This document shows, in pieces, positions 50,835 through 59,152 of a stretch of 64,000 bases of DNA (position 1 is its first letter; each line of letters opens with the position of its first letter). Source of the DNA: Phocaeicola intestinalis (GTDB lineage: Bacteria; Bacteroidota; Bacteroidia; Bacteroidales; Bacteroidaceae); the NCBI RefSeq assembly GCF_014837065.1, contig NZ_JACSPP010000010.1, positions 20,856 through 84,855 on the forward strand. The letters are read 5' to 3'. The notes under the pieces were generated by a model. That model ran no database searches. It was not told the origin of the DNA and saw only the letters and a list, made by a program, of their open reading frames with translations. A program made the position numbers and the translations under genes.

Positions 50835-50915
50835 TGTGCTAATAAGCTAATGTGCTAATATAAGAATGTGCAAATGTGCCAATTCCGTATTAGCACATTT
50901 GCACATTTATACATT
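50833..50915. repeat. Word hairpin after tyrA (GTGCTAATA)
   Basis: AATGTGCTAATAAGCTAATG.. with AATGTGCAAATGTGCC (to 50880) and inverted ATTAGCACATTTGCACATTT (50889-50915). It lies between convergent tyrA and the barrel gene and could serve as a 3' end structure. Confidence 0.75.
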
Positions 50916-50925
50916 GTTTGAATTA

Positions 50926-51546
50926 TCAGAAAATATAGCCTACCGAAATAGCAAAACTCATGTTCTTTGGAGAAATTTTATCACCATCTTCATCAATTAC
51001 GTCACCATTAAATGGACAAATAAATCCGTTCTGTCCCGTTAAATTAATCAGATAGCGGTCTGCCAATTCAAAACCAATTCCGTATTGCAATCCAAGATCA
51101 AAGCGATTCATTATTGCATCACGTCCATCTTCTCCCGAAAAAAGTTTAGTATCTTCTCCACTATCCCAATGTTCCTTATTCTTTCCACCAAGCCCGATAG
51201 CAAGATAAGGACCTGCGTTTACAACAAATTTAACATTATCTGTAATGTTTGTTTTCCAAGCTCCCATCAGCGGTATTTCCAAATAAACAGGACGATACGT
51301 ATCCTTGTATCCATCCTCTTTATATTTCCATCCTTTGGAAGAAAACATCACCCCCGACTTAAACGACCACATATCCGTGATGCTGTAATCCATACCGATA
51401 CCTAAATTAAAGCCAGGCAATGCTTTCGAATCGTCCATCTTCGTCATGTTACTGAAGTTCACGCCAAACTGGGCATCCCAACGTACTTGTGAAAAACCAA
51501 CCAAGGCAATCATTCCGAACAATACGGTTAACACTAACTTTTTCAT
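50926..51546 (-). CDS. PorT-like outer-membrane beta-barrel protein
   Basis: A 206-residue exported barrel protein with signal peptide (KKLVLTVLFGMIALVGFSQ), first strand WDAQFGVNFSNMTKM, then paired strands (YSITDMWSFKSGVMFSSKGWK, VYLEIPLMGAWK) and closing strand MSFAISVGYIF. It resembles the barrel at 15982-16677 in pattern (TDMW..SGVMFSSKGWKY versus QGEVNFSQRGWKE). Family PorT-like; role unknown. Promoter box at 51682-51689. Confidence 0.8.
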   Translation of the reverse strand: MKKLVLTVLFGMIALVGFSQVRWDAQFGVNFSNMTKMDDSKALPGFNLGIGMDYSITDMWSFKSGVMFSSKGWKYKEDGYKDTYRPVYLEIPLMGAWKTNITDNVKFVVNAGPYLAIGLGGKNKEHWDSGEDTKLFSGEDGRDAIMNRFDLGLQYGIGFELADRYLINLTGQNGFICPFNGDVIDEDGDKISPKNMSFAISVGYIF

Positions 51547-51681
51547 AGCTCTTTTCTTTTTAAGTCATGGCCCTTCCCTTAACAGACCGAAACTCATTTA
51601 TAATCTCTTTTGCCGGAAAGCGAAGGGATGGCTCCCTCTAGATAAGAACAGAAAGCCCACTTCCAGCAAATTAAACTAAGA

Positions 51682-51689
51682 CAAAGTTA
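51682..51689 (-). promoter_or_regulatory. Bacteroidetes -7 box, barrel gene
   Basis: TAACTTTG on the minus strand fits TAnnTTTG; the implied leader is about 130 nt. Confidence 0.4.
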
Positions 51690-51796
51690 GAAAATTTTAC
51701 GGAATATACAAACTTTTCCAAACATAGAGTCTGCCTAAAAGCCTTTTTTAATAACCATCGCAACATAAAACGATACTATCCGGAACAAATTAAGGA

Positions 51797-53299
51797 CTAT
51801 AATTTAACTTTCTTCTTCACCGCCTTCGATTCGTTCTGCAAGCGGTCGAGGGCAGTCACTACATAGCGGTACTTTGTCTTCCCGTCCTCATACGGAAGCT
51901 TATAGAAGCAATCGCGCGTAATGGTTACGATGTGCGAAGGGTCTTTCAGGTTGACATCTTCCTTATTCCCGAAGCGGTACACCACGTATTGCACCGCCTC
52001 ATCCATCACGTCCTTGGCTTTCGGAGCCGTCCAGAACAGGATGTATCCGTCTTCGGTCCATACCGGCTTCACCTTGCGCACCTTCTTCGGAGCCTTGTCG
52101 TCCATAAACGGATAACGGGGCTGGAGGGCAGGATACTTGTGATAAACCTTCTCCAGCATGTCGCAATAATTACCCGGATTGTCCACCACAGCGGCGGCAT
52201 ACCACTGGCAACTTCCTCCGATGGCAGGAAGCGAGCGCTGCAACTGATACTTTGCCGGCATCTGGTTCAGACGAGGATTCTTTATATCAGCATTCGAAAC
52301 CGTACGCATTACGTCTTGACCGATATACAACGGACGTGCAGCCGAATGCTTCGCCCACCAGCGCACCAAGGTGTCATAGTCTGCCGCCGGATGCCCGATT
52401 TCCCAATATACCTGCGGGATGTTGTAATCCACCCAGCCGTTGTTCACCCACAACAGTACATCGGCATACAGGTCATCGTAGTTCTGAAGCCCGTTCGTAT
52501 TGCTTCCGTTCGGGTCTGATTTCTTGTTGCGGTAGATACCGAAAGGCGATATGCCGAACTTCACCCACGGCTTGCACTGGCGTACGGTCTCGTGAATCTC
52601 TTTTATCAATACGTTCACATTATCGCGCCTCCAGTCTGCCTTGTTTGTAAAGCCCCTTCCATATGCCGCAAAGCTGACGTTATCCGGAAAGTCCATGCCG
52701 TTCACCGGATAGGGATAGAAATAATCGTCCATGTGGATGGCGTCTATGTCGTAACGCGAGACAATGTCGCGCACAATGCGGCAAATGTACTTGCGCGACT
52801 CGGGTTGTCCGGGGTCGAAATACAACTGACCCGCATAGCGTACGAAAAGATTGGGATATTTATTATAGGGATGAAGCGGAGAAAGCACCGTCGTGCCCTT
52901 GGTCTGTGCCCGGTACGGATTAATCCACGCATGAAGCTCCATGCCTCGCTTGTGGCACTCGTCTATCATGAATTGCAAAGGATCCCACATCGGAGTGGGT
53001 GCCTGGCCCTGTACACCGGTCAGGAAGCGGCTCCACGGTTCGTATGATGAACGATAAAGTGCATCGCACTCTGCCCGTACCTGAAAGATAATGGCGTTGA
53101 TGCCCGCCTCCTTCAGCTTGTCAAGTTGGTTCACCAATACAGTCTGCATGGTCCGTGCAGGCATCCCCTGAAACTGTCCGTTTACACATTGTATCCATGC
53201 TCCGCGGAACTCACGCTTCGGATAAGCATTCTGTGCCGTCATCGCCTGCCAGAAGCACAGGCAGAAGAGGCAAGCCGCCAAGAAAAATTTCGCTTTCAT
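51797..53299 (-). CDS. Glycosyl hydrolase-like 10 (DUF187) family protein
   Basis: A 500-residue exported protein. The signal peptide (KAKFFLAACLFCLCFWQAMTA) is followed by a TIM-barrel domain typical of GHL10: REFRGAWIQCVNGQF, LKEAGINAIIFQVRAECDALY, ELHAWINPYRAQTKG, and DIDAIHMDDYFYPYP with an acidic pair. A C-terminal fibronectin-III-like domain (VWTEDGYILFWTAPKAKDVMD..YVVYRF) follows. By family it would act on peptidoglycan-related or other glycans; the activity is unproven. It is monocistronic. Confidence 0.88.
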   Translation of the reverse strand: MKAKFFLAACLFCLCFWQAMTAQNAYPKREFRGAWIQCVNGQFQGMPARTMQTVLVNQLDKLKEAGINAIIFQVRAECDALYRSSYEPWSRFLTGVQGQAPTPMWDPLQFMIDECHKRGMELHAWINPYRAQTKGTTVLSPLHPYNKYPNLFVRYAGQLYFDPGQPESRKYICRIVRDIVSRYDIDAIHMDDYFYPYPVNGMDFPDNVSFAAYGRGFTNKADWRRDNVNVLIKEIHETVRQCKPWVKFGISPFGIYRNKKSDPNGSNTNGLQNYDDLYADVLLWVNNGWVDYNIPQVYWEIGHPAADYDTLVRWWAKHSAARPLYIGQDVMRTVSNADIKNPRLNQMPAKYQLQRSLPAIGGSCQWYAAAVVDNPGNYCDMLEKVYHKYPALQPRYPFMDDKAPKKVRKVKPVWTEDGYILFWTAPKAKDVMDEAVQYVVYRFGNKEDVNLKDPSHIVTITRDCFYKLPYEDGKTKYRYVVTALDRLQNESKAVKKKVKL

Positions 53300-53335
53300 T
53301 ATTGTCTTTTCGTTTCAATGTTTTTAGTCGGGGAA

Positions 53336-53343
53336 CAAAGATA
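53336..53343 (-). promoter_or_regulatory. Bacteroidetes -7 box, GHL10 gene
   Basis: TATCTTTG on the minus strand fits TAnnTTTG, 36 nt upstream of the start. Confidence 0.55.
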
Positions 53344-53388
53344 AAGAAACTCTCCCAAATACGGATGGATTTCGGAAAAATAATACTC

Positions 53389-53478
53389 CGCAATATAGCT
53401 GCATCGTTTGTAAGATTATTAATCTTACAGCGTGAAGATTAATAATCTTTCGGCTTGAAGATTAATAATCTTACAAGT
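53389..53478. repeat. 23-bp-period palindromic array, second copy
   Basis: Near-identical to 42023-42111 (3 differences in 89). It again has three AAGATTAATAATCTT-type units 23 bp apart, the first in inverse form. Together with the terminator repeat at 53600 it makes up most of the 510-nt gap between the GHL10 and LytTR genes. Confidence 0.85.
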
Positions 53479-53599
53479 AAGGCGGCCATGCGGATTGGAT
53501 TATCGGACTAAGTTTTCGACTAAAAAACGACTAATAAATATTGCCGCCCGTGGAAACAAACTGTTAAAGTACCTTTTCTCCAAGTGGCTGAGACCCACG

Positions 53600-53639
53600 A
53601 AAAAAGATACTCCAGCCATTCTCTAATGGTTGGAGTATC
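53600..53639 (-). terminator. Terminator of the LytTR gene (36-nt repeat)
   Basis: GATACTCCAGCCATT and its exact complement AATGGTTGGAGTATC form a 15-bp stem with loop CTCT. On the minus strand it is followed by TTTTTTCG, so it terminates the LytS/LytTR transcript. 53600-53635 is identical to 29204-29239 at the 3' end of tilS. Confidence 0.8.
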
Positions 53640-53809
53640 ACAACACAAAAACTAAACTAGACTTAACTAAACTATTCAATAAGAAGTTTCACAACTTCTG
53701 TTGTTATTATGTACACGGCAAATATAAGCCTTATATTTAGAAGCGGCAAACTTATCAAAAGAAAAACGCACTTATAGGACGTTAAAGAAGATTAAAAACG
53801 AGAACAAGT

Positions 53810-54532
53810 TTAAACAATATGTTCGTTAACATAGTTTTGGAGCTCTTGCTTATAACTATCAGAGATCGGAATGTAATCTTTTCCGAAGACAATGCGTCCT
53901 TTGTCGATTATTTTTATTTTCTGCTTTTGGACGATAAATGAGCGGTGAACCCGTATGAACTGGCTTGCCGGCAGCTTTTCTTCCATGGCTCTCATGCTGA
54001 TGAGTGACAGGATGGGTTTGTCTGTTCCTTCTACATGGATTTTAATGTAGTCTTTCAAGCCTTCGATGTATAAAATCTTGCTTAGTTCTATTTGTATCAG
54101 TTTGTAATCGCTTTTTACATAAATGTATTTTTCGGCTTGTGCGGAAGAGAAAGCAGTTTCGGCTTTTTGTTGGAGTTCGAACCAGTGGATGGCTTTGTTG
54201 ACAGCTTCCATGAAGTCGGCATAGCTGATGGGTTTCAGTAGGTAGTCGAGTGCATTTACCCGATAGCCGTCGATGGCATATTGATTGAATGCCGTGGTGA
54301 AGATGATGCGGGTAGTATCGGATACCATACGTGAAAATTCCAGTCCGTTCAGATCGGGCATTTGGATGTCGAGAAACAAAAGGTCGACCGGATGTTCGGG
54401 CAATGACTTCATTGCCTGGATGGCACTTGAGTATGTACCGCAAAGAGTCAGTACAGGGGTCTTTTTTACATAACTTTCCAGCAGTCCTAATGCCAGAGGT
54501 TCATCGTCGATGATAGCGCAACGTAAGTTCAT
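53810..54532 (-). CDS. LytTR family response regulator
   Basis: A 240-residue two-component regulator. The receiver domain opens CAIIDDEPLAL (acidic pair) and has the phospho-acceptor Asp in LLFLDIQMPDLNG (about 55-60), plus the Lys of YLLKPISY. The LytTR DNA-binding domain (about 140-240) contains KYIYVKSDYKLIQIEL and ILYIEGLKDYIKIH. The start MNLRCAII was chosen; upstream residues in the open frame are not homologous. It follows its histidine kinase by 20 nt and probably controls the export genes upstream, by position only. Confidence 0.93.
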   Translation of the reverse strand: MNLRCAIIDDEPLALGLLESYVKKTPVLTLCGTYSSAIQAMKSLPEHPVDLLFLDIQMPDLNGLEFSRMVSDTTRIIFTTAFNQYAIDGYRVNALDYLLKPISYADFMEAVNKAIHWFELQQKAETAFSSAQAEKYIYVKSDYKLIQIELSKILYIEGLKDYIKIHVEGTDKPILSLISMRAMEEKLPASQFIRVHRSFIVQKQKIKIIDKGRIVFGKDYIPISDSYKQELQNYVNEHIV

Positions 54533-54552
54533 GTTAGTTTCTATTTTTAGAG

Positions 54553-55611
54553 TTATACAGAGTGAAATGGCCGGATGCTGATAGAGGACAGGTATTCTTT
54601 GCCATCGTGTGACACGTGTCGTTCCCATTGGTAACGTCCGGGATAAATCAGCTCCAGGCGTTTGCTTACCTGTTCCAGCCCGATGCCAGACCCGCTTTTG
54701 TCTGTACGGGTTTTCGGGTAATTGCTGTTGCGTATGGTACAGCATATTTCTTCATCTGTTTCTGTGATAGTGATGGAGATGAAGCTGGGATGGGTAGGAG
54801 ATATGCCGTGCTTGAATGCATTTTCTATTAAGGAAATGAAAATGAGCGGTGCAATGGGAGTCTGGCTTTCCGGCTTGATGTGGAATTCGGTTTCTATCGT
54901 TACCTGTGAGGAAACGCGTATGCGCATCAGTTCAATGTAATTCCGGATGAAGTCGATTTCCTTTATTAGCGGTACGAACATTTGCTGATTGTCGTAGAGC
55001 ACATATCGCAGTAGTTTGCTCAGTTCCTGTACAGCTTGTTGAGCCTTGTCTGTATCGAAGGCAATCAGTGCATAGATATTATTTAAGGTGTTCAGCAGGA
55101 AGTGAGGATTCAGTTGGTTGCGGAGGTTTTTCAGTTCGGCTTCGGTGCGGCTTTTTACCGCTTCTTGCCGTTCGGCTTCAGCTTGGCTCCAACGAATGCT
55201 CATGCGGATGGCAACACTCAGTCCTGTTGAGAAGATGAGGCCTGCCATGTCGCGAAGATAAAAGATGTATTGTGGAGGAATCGGGCGGTTCAAGTCGGGA
55301 GGAGGTGGTGCAATCAAGTTATTCAGGTAACGTTGTCCCAAGGTCATGATAGCGATGATGACAAAGTTGGTCAACAGGAACTGTCTGGAACGTTCCCGGA
55401 AGAGAAGATAGGGTATTAACAGAAAATAGTTGAGGTAAAAGATGAAGAATGCCGAGGTGGGGAAGATGCTGTGGTGCATGAATTCTTTCCAGTTGATTGT
55501 GCCGTTGGTGCGTTGGGCGAAGAAAATCGGGAAAGCGAAAAAAAGTCCCCAGCAGATAATATGTATCAGTATCTCCAAGGTTCGGCGGGGTATGTCGGTG
55601 GTTTGTTTCAT
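54553..55611 (-). CDS. LytS-like sensor histidine kinase
   Basis: A 352-residue membrane kinase with four predicted N-terminal membrane helices (for example ILIHIICWGLFFAFPIFF and FFIFYLNYFLLIPYLLF), a short linker and a His_kinase domain: NQLNPHFLLNTLNNIYALI with the phospho-His, then a HATPase_c with LIFISLIENAFKHG (N box) and GSGIGLEQVSKRLELIY (G box). No periplasmic sensing domain is visible, so it may sense membrane or transporter state. Paired with the LytTR regulator downstream and located after the second export operon. Confidence 0.92.
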   Translation of the reverse strand: MKQTTDIPRRTLEILIHIICWGLFFAFPIFFAQRTNGTINWKEFMHHSIFPTSAFFIFYLNYFLLIPYLLFRERSRQFLLTNFVIIAIMTLGQRYLNNLIAPPPPDLNRPIPPQYIFYLRDMAGLIFSTGLSVAIRMSIRWSQAEAERQEAVKSRTEAELKNLRNQLNPHFLLNTLNNIYALIAFDTDKAQQAVQELSKLLRYVLYDNQQMFVPLIKEIDFIRNYIELMRIRVSSQVTIETEFHIKPESQTPIAPLIFISLIENAFKHGISPTHPSFISITITETDEEICCTIRNSNYPKTRTDKSGSGIGLEQVSKRLELIYPGRYQWERHVSHDGKEYLSSISIRPFHSV

Positions 55612-55657
55612 GGTGCTTTTGTAATTAAATGAACAAAGATGATGGGCAAGCTTTCGA

Positions 55658-55697
55658 AAAATCCGGCTGCCGGGATGAACTCCTTGGGCAGCCGGAT
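55658..55697 (-). terminator. Possible terminator between export operon 2 and the kinase
   Basis: ATCCGGCTGCC (55661-55671) and complement GGCAGCCGGAT (55687-55697) form an 11-bp stem; the minus strand continues TTTTCG. It would separate the permease gene from the kinase, which may then use its own promoter. Confidence 0.45.
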
Positions 55698-55775
55698 AAA
55701 GAAACCAAAGTTATGAAGAACAAAGTTATTTTAGACGAACTTTCACAAGCTCGGGCTAAAATCAAAATAAATGAA

Positions 55776-56996
55776 TCACTCGTAGCGTAAAGCCTCTATC
55801 GGGTCAAGGTCGGCGGCTTTCTTTGCCGGATACCAACCAAAAAATACACCTGTCAACGTGCAGACCGCGAACGAGAGCAGTACGCTCCACGGTTGGATGA
55901 ACACGGGCCAGTGGGCTACCGTCTTGATGACGAAGCTGGCTCCGCATCCCAATATGACACCAATCAGTCCTCCTGTGATGCTGATGAGAACGGATTCGAT
56001 GAGAAATTGCGAAAGAATGTCTATGCCTCGTGCGCCGACCGACATGCGCAGCCCGATTTCGCGGGTGCGCTCGGTTACCGACACATACATGATATTCATG
56101 ATTCCGATACCTCCTACTACCAGTGAAATACCGGCAATACAGGCAAGCAGGGTGGTCATCAGGTCAGTAGTGGTATTCAGCATCGAACTGAGTTCCTGCT
56201 GGGTACGGATGGTAAAGTCGTCATCGTCGGTGCTTTTCAGCTTGTGTTCGCGGCGCAAGACAGTAGTGATTTCGTCTACTGCTTCTTGGGTCATGTCTTC
56301 GGTCAGTGCAGAAGCAAATATGCCGCTCAAGTAGGTTTGTGCCAGCAAGCGTTTCATTACGGTGGTGTAAGGTGACAGTACGATATCGTCCTGGTCTTGT
56401 CCCATCGAGTTATATCCTTTTGATTTCAAGACGCCGATAACGCGGAGTGGAATCTTGTTGCAACGGATGATTTTACCAATGGGGTCCGTTCCGTCGGGAA
56501 ACAGGTTGTCTACTATGGTCTTCCCTATGATGCAGACTTTTGCAGCTGTCCGTATGTCGTTGTCGCTGAATGCTTCGCCTTGTTCTACCGTGAGTTGACG
56601 TATTTCTAAATAATCATTGCTACATCCTGTTACAGAAGACGGGTAGTTGTTCGAACCGGCGATGAGTTGTCCCGATGAAGATACATTGGGGCTGATGGCG
56701 GCAAGATAGATGCATTCGTCACGCAGTTTTTCGTAGTTTTCCAGTTTCAGTGTCTGCATGGCTGATGGGTCTTGACGTACGCCGCCGCGCATTTCGGCTC
56801 CGGGATGAATCATGATCATGTTCGAACCCATTTCCGAAATCTGCTGCTGGATACTTCGTTTCGAACCTTGTCCGATGGCAAGCATGGCAATTACCGATGC
56901 CACACCGATGATAATGCCCAGCATGGTGAGGAAAGCACGGAGCTTGTTGTTTGCCAATGCCCGAAGCGCTATTTTGAATAGGTTTGTTCCGTTCAT
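55776..56996 (-). CDS. MacB-type ABC permease
   Basis: A 406-residue MacB/FtsX permease lacking an ATPase domain: TM1 (LRAFLTMLGIIIGVASVIAML), MacB_PCD periplasmic domain (about 45-265) and three terminal helices with ERTREIGLRMSVGARGIDIL and the closing PAKKAADLDPIEALRYE. By family it pairs with the ATPase upstream. Unlike export operon 1, there is only one permease. It lies 143 nt after the ATPase stop. Confidence 0.9.
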   Translation of the reverse strand: MNGTNLFKIALRALANNKLRAFLTMLGIIIGVASVIAMLAIGQGSKRSIQQQISEMGSNMIMIHPGAEMRGGVRQDPSAMQTLKLENYEKLRDECIYLAAISPNVSSSGQLIAGSNNYPSSVTGCSNDYLEIRQLTVEQGEAFSDNDIRTAAKVCIIGKTIVDNLFPDGTDPIGKIIRCNKIPLRVIGVLKSKGYNSMGQDQDDIVLSPYTTVMKRLLAQTYLSGIFASALTEDMTQEAVDEITTVLRREHKLKSTDDDDFTIRTQQELSSMLNTTTDLMTTLLACIAGISLVVGGIGIMNIMYVSVTERTREIGLRMSVGARGIDILSQFLIESVLISITGGLIGVILGCGASFVIKTVAHWPVFIQPWSVLLSFAVCTLTGVFFGWYPAKKAADLDPIEALRYE

Positions 56997-57139
56997 TTTT
57001 ATAAATTCTTTCTCGTGTTTACTTTGTTTTAAACTCGTTTATGAGCTTGTCGGAAATATTTTTTTATACTTCCAGACATGTGCCTGGACACGGACTTTTA
57101 TGCTTTCGTAGCCCGAAACTATTGGCGAAAATCGTTTGT

Positions 57140-57889
57140 TTATGCATCATCATCGTTTTTGGGTAGTGCAGCAAGTGCCTCGGCTGCTGATAGGACGCGT
57201 TGATTTATGGTGTCTTCTATTACGTGTCCGTCGCGCAGGCGGATGTTGCGGCTACTGTATTGCGACAAGTCCGGGTTATGCGTGACAAAGATGATGGTTC
57301 GTCCTTCCGCGTGTAGTTTCTGAAACAGCACCAGGATTTCGAAGGATGTCCGAGTGTCAAGGTTACCGGTTGCTTCATCAGCGAGGATGACTGCCGGATT
57401 GTTGACTAAGGCGCGTGCTATAGCTACTCGTTGCATTTGTCCGCCTGACATCTGGTTCGATTTGTGCTCCAGACGGTCTCCCAGTCCTACGGCAATCAAT
57501 GCTTCCACGGCTCTTCTTTTTCGTTCGGCTGCACTTACCGCGGGATTATACATCAGCGGAAGTTCCACGTTAGCGACTGCAGTCGTTTTCGGAAGCAGGT
57601 TGTAGTTTTGGAATACAAACCCGATTTTCCGGTTGCGCAGAATGGCACGTTGTGATTTACTCATTGTGCGCACTGAAATTCCGTCCAGATAATATTCGCC
57701 ACTGGTGGGTGTGTCAAGGCATCCCAAGGTATTCAGCAAGGTTGATTTGCCGGAGCCGGATGTCCCCATGATGGTAACAAACTCTCCTTCACATATCTTG
57801 AACGAAATACCGCGCAATGCGTGGACAATTTCATCTCCCACCACAAAGTTACGCTTAATATTTTGTAATTCAATGACTGTTTTGCTCAT
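57140..57889 (-). CDS. ABC transporter ATPase (MacB/LolD type)
   Basis: A 249-residue ATPase: Walker [14 protein letters not shown]-loop [11 protein letters not shown], signature [15 protein letters not shown] and Walker [12 protein letters not shown]. The Walker B has Ala where most members have Pro (DEPT). Third gene of the minus-strand operon TolC-adaptor-ATPase-permease. Cargo unknown. H-loop FVTHNPDLS. The C-terminal 25 residues are a variable tail. Confidence 0.92.
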   Translation of the reverse strand: MSKTVIELQNIKRNFVVGDEIVHALRGISFKICEGEFVTIMGTSGSGKSTLLNTLGCLDTPTSGEYYLDGISVRTMSKSQRAILRNRKIGFVFQNYNLLPKTTAVANVELPLMYNPAVSAAERKRRAVEALIAVGLGDRLEHKSNQMSGGQMQRVAIARALVNNPAVILADEATGNLDTRTSFEILVLFQKLHAEGRTIIFVTHNPDLSQYSSRNIRLRDGHVIEDTINQRVLSAAEALAALPKNDDDA

Positions 57890-57916
57890 TTTTTGAAAGA
57901 ATTACGTTGCATCCGT

Positions 57917-59140
57917 TTATTTTTTGTCTTTTTTCTTGTCACTTCCCGGAGGCCCTGGCATAAACGGGCTGCGTTCGCCGCCTTCACTGCTTTCGTTCAT
58001 TTCGGGCATTTCACTTTTTACGGTGGCTTCGGTTACTACTTCCGTGCCTTCGTCAATGCCTTCCACTTCTGTGTATGCACCGTCGCTGATGCCGGTTTTT
58101 ACCGGATGTGCTACGAATGTGTTGTTTTCTAGCGTCCATACTTTGTGTTCGCCGGCACAGTCTTGGATGGCGCGTCCTCCTGCAATATCCTTATTCGGAG
58201 TGAAGCGCAAGGCTTTGGCAGGAACGGTCAGCACGTTGTCGTGTGTCAAGGTGTAAATAGTGACATTGGCGGTGAGGCGTGGCTTCAGTTTCAAGTCGGG
58301 ATTGTCGGCTGTGATAACAACTTCGTAGGTCACTACCGTTGATTCGCTGCTAGATGACGAAGAACTGCTGGAACTGCTGTTCACGCTGCCCAGGCGTACT
58401 TGTTTCACTTTCCCCTCGAATACATCGTTGGGGTAGGCGTCGACGGTGAAGGTAACTCGTGCGCTGTCTGCTACTCCTGCAATGTCTGCTTCATCCACAT
58501 CGGCTACTACCTGCATTTGGGTCAGGTCTGCAGCAATGGTAAAAAGAGTGGGGGTCTCGAATCCGGAAGCTACGGTTTGTCCTTCTTCTACATCTTTGCT
58601 GGTGACTATTCCGTTTATCGGTGATGTGATGGTGGCATACGATAAGTTTCTTTCGGCTTTTGCCAATTCGGCTTCTGCTTGCTCGTAGCTGCTTGCGGCA
58701 CGTTGATAGTCGTAAGTGGATAGTTCGTAGTCGGTATCGCTGATCAGTTGCTTTTCATGCAAGGTCTTGTTGCGTTCATACAGTTTTTTTTTGTATTCGT
58801 ATTCGGCTTTTGCACCGTTATAAGTAGCTTGTGCTGATTGTAAATCACTTAGAAGTGTAACCTTGTCCATTTCAGCGATGATTTCTCCTTGCTTGACTAT
58901 CGAGTTGTAGTCTACATAGATTTTGTCAATAATGCCGGATACTTGCGTACCCACTTCTACTTCAGTGACTGGCTCAATGGTTCCTGTAGCCGTGATAGAG
59001 TTGCTGACACTGCCTGTCCGTGTTTTTTCGGTTACGAAATCGACTTGGCTATTGGCTTTCGTTCCGCTTAAGGTCCAGCATACTGCAATAATCACTACGA
59101 TGGCGATTGCCGCTATAATCCATGTTTTTTTCTTCTTCAT
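57917..59140 (-). CDS. Periplasmic adaptor (MacA/HlyD-like) with poly-Ser insert
   Basis: A 407-residue membrane-fusion protein: anchor helix (TWIIAAIAIVVIIAVCWTL), lipoyl half (GTIEPVTEVEVGTQVSGIID), a coiled-coil hairpin (about 100-160), the second lipoyl half (TITSPINGIVTSKDV) and a beta-barrel domain (about 205-300). The latter is interrupted by eleven consecutive serines at about 252-262 encoded by a mixture of all six Ser codons, followed by ES. The C-terminal 40 residues are Glu/Lys rich. Second gene of export operon 2. Confidence 0.9.
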   Translation of the reverse strand: MKKKKTWIIAAIAIVVIIAVCWTLSGTKANSQVDFVTEKTRTGSVSNSITATGTIEPVTEVEVGTQVSGIIDKIYVDYNSIVKQGEIIAEMDKVTLLSDLQSAQATYNGAKAEYEYKKKLYERNKTLHEKQLISDTDYELSTYDYQRAASSYEQAEAELAKAERNLSYATITSPINGIVTSKDVEEGQTVASGFETPTLFTIAADLTQMQVVADVDEADIAGVADSARVTFTVDAYPNDVFEGKVKQVRLGSVNSSSSSSSSSSSESTVVTYEVVITADNPDLKLKPRLTANVTIYTLTHDNVLTVPAKALRFTPNKDIAGGRAIQDCAGEHKVWTLENNTFVAHPVKTGISDGAYTEVEGIDEGTEVVTEATVKSEMPEMNESSEGGERSPFMPGPPGSDKKKDKK

Positions 59141-59152
59141 ATTGCTTGTTTT

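Noticed and set aside
54533..54745. N-terminal extension of the LytTR regulator
   Set aside because: Residues before MNLRCAII are not receiver-domain-like and overlap the kinase gene.
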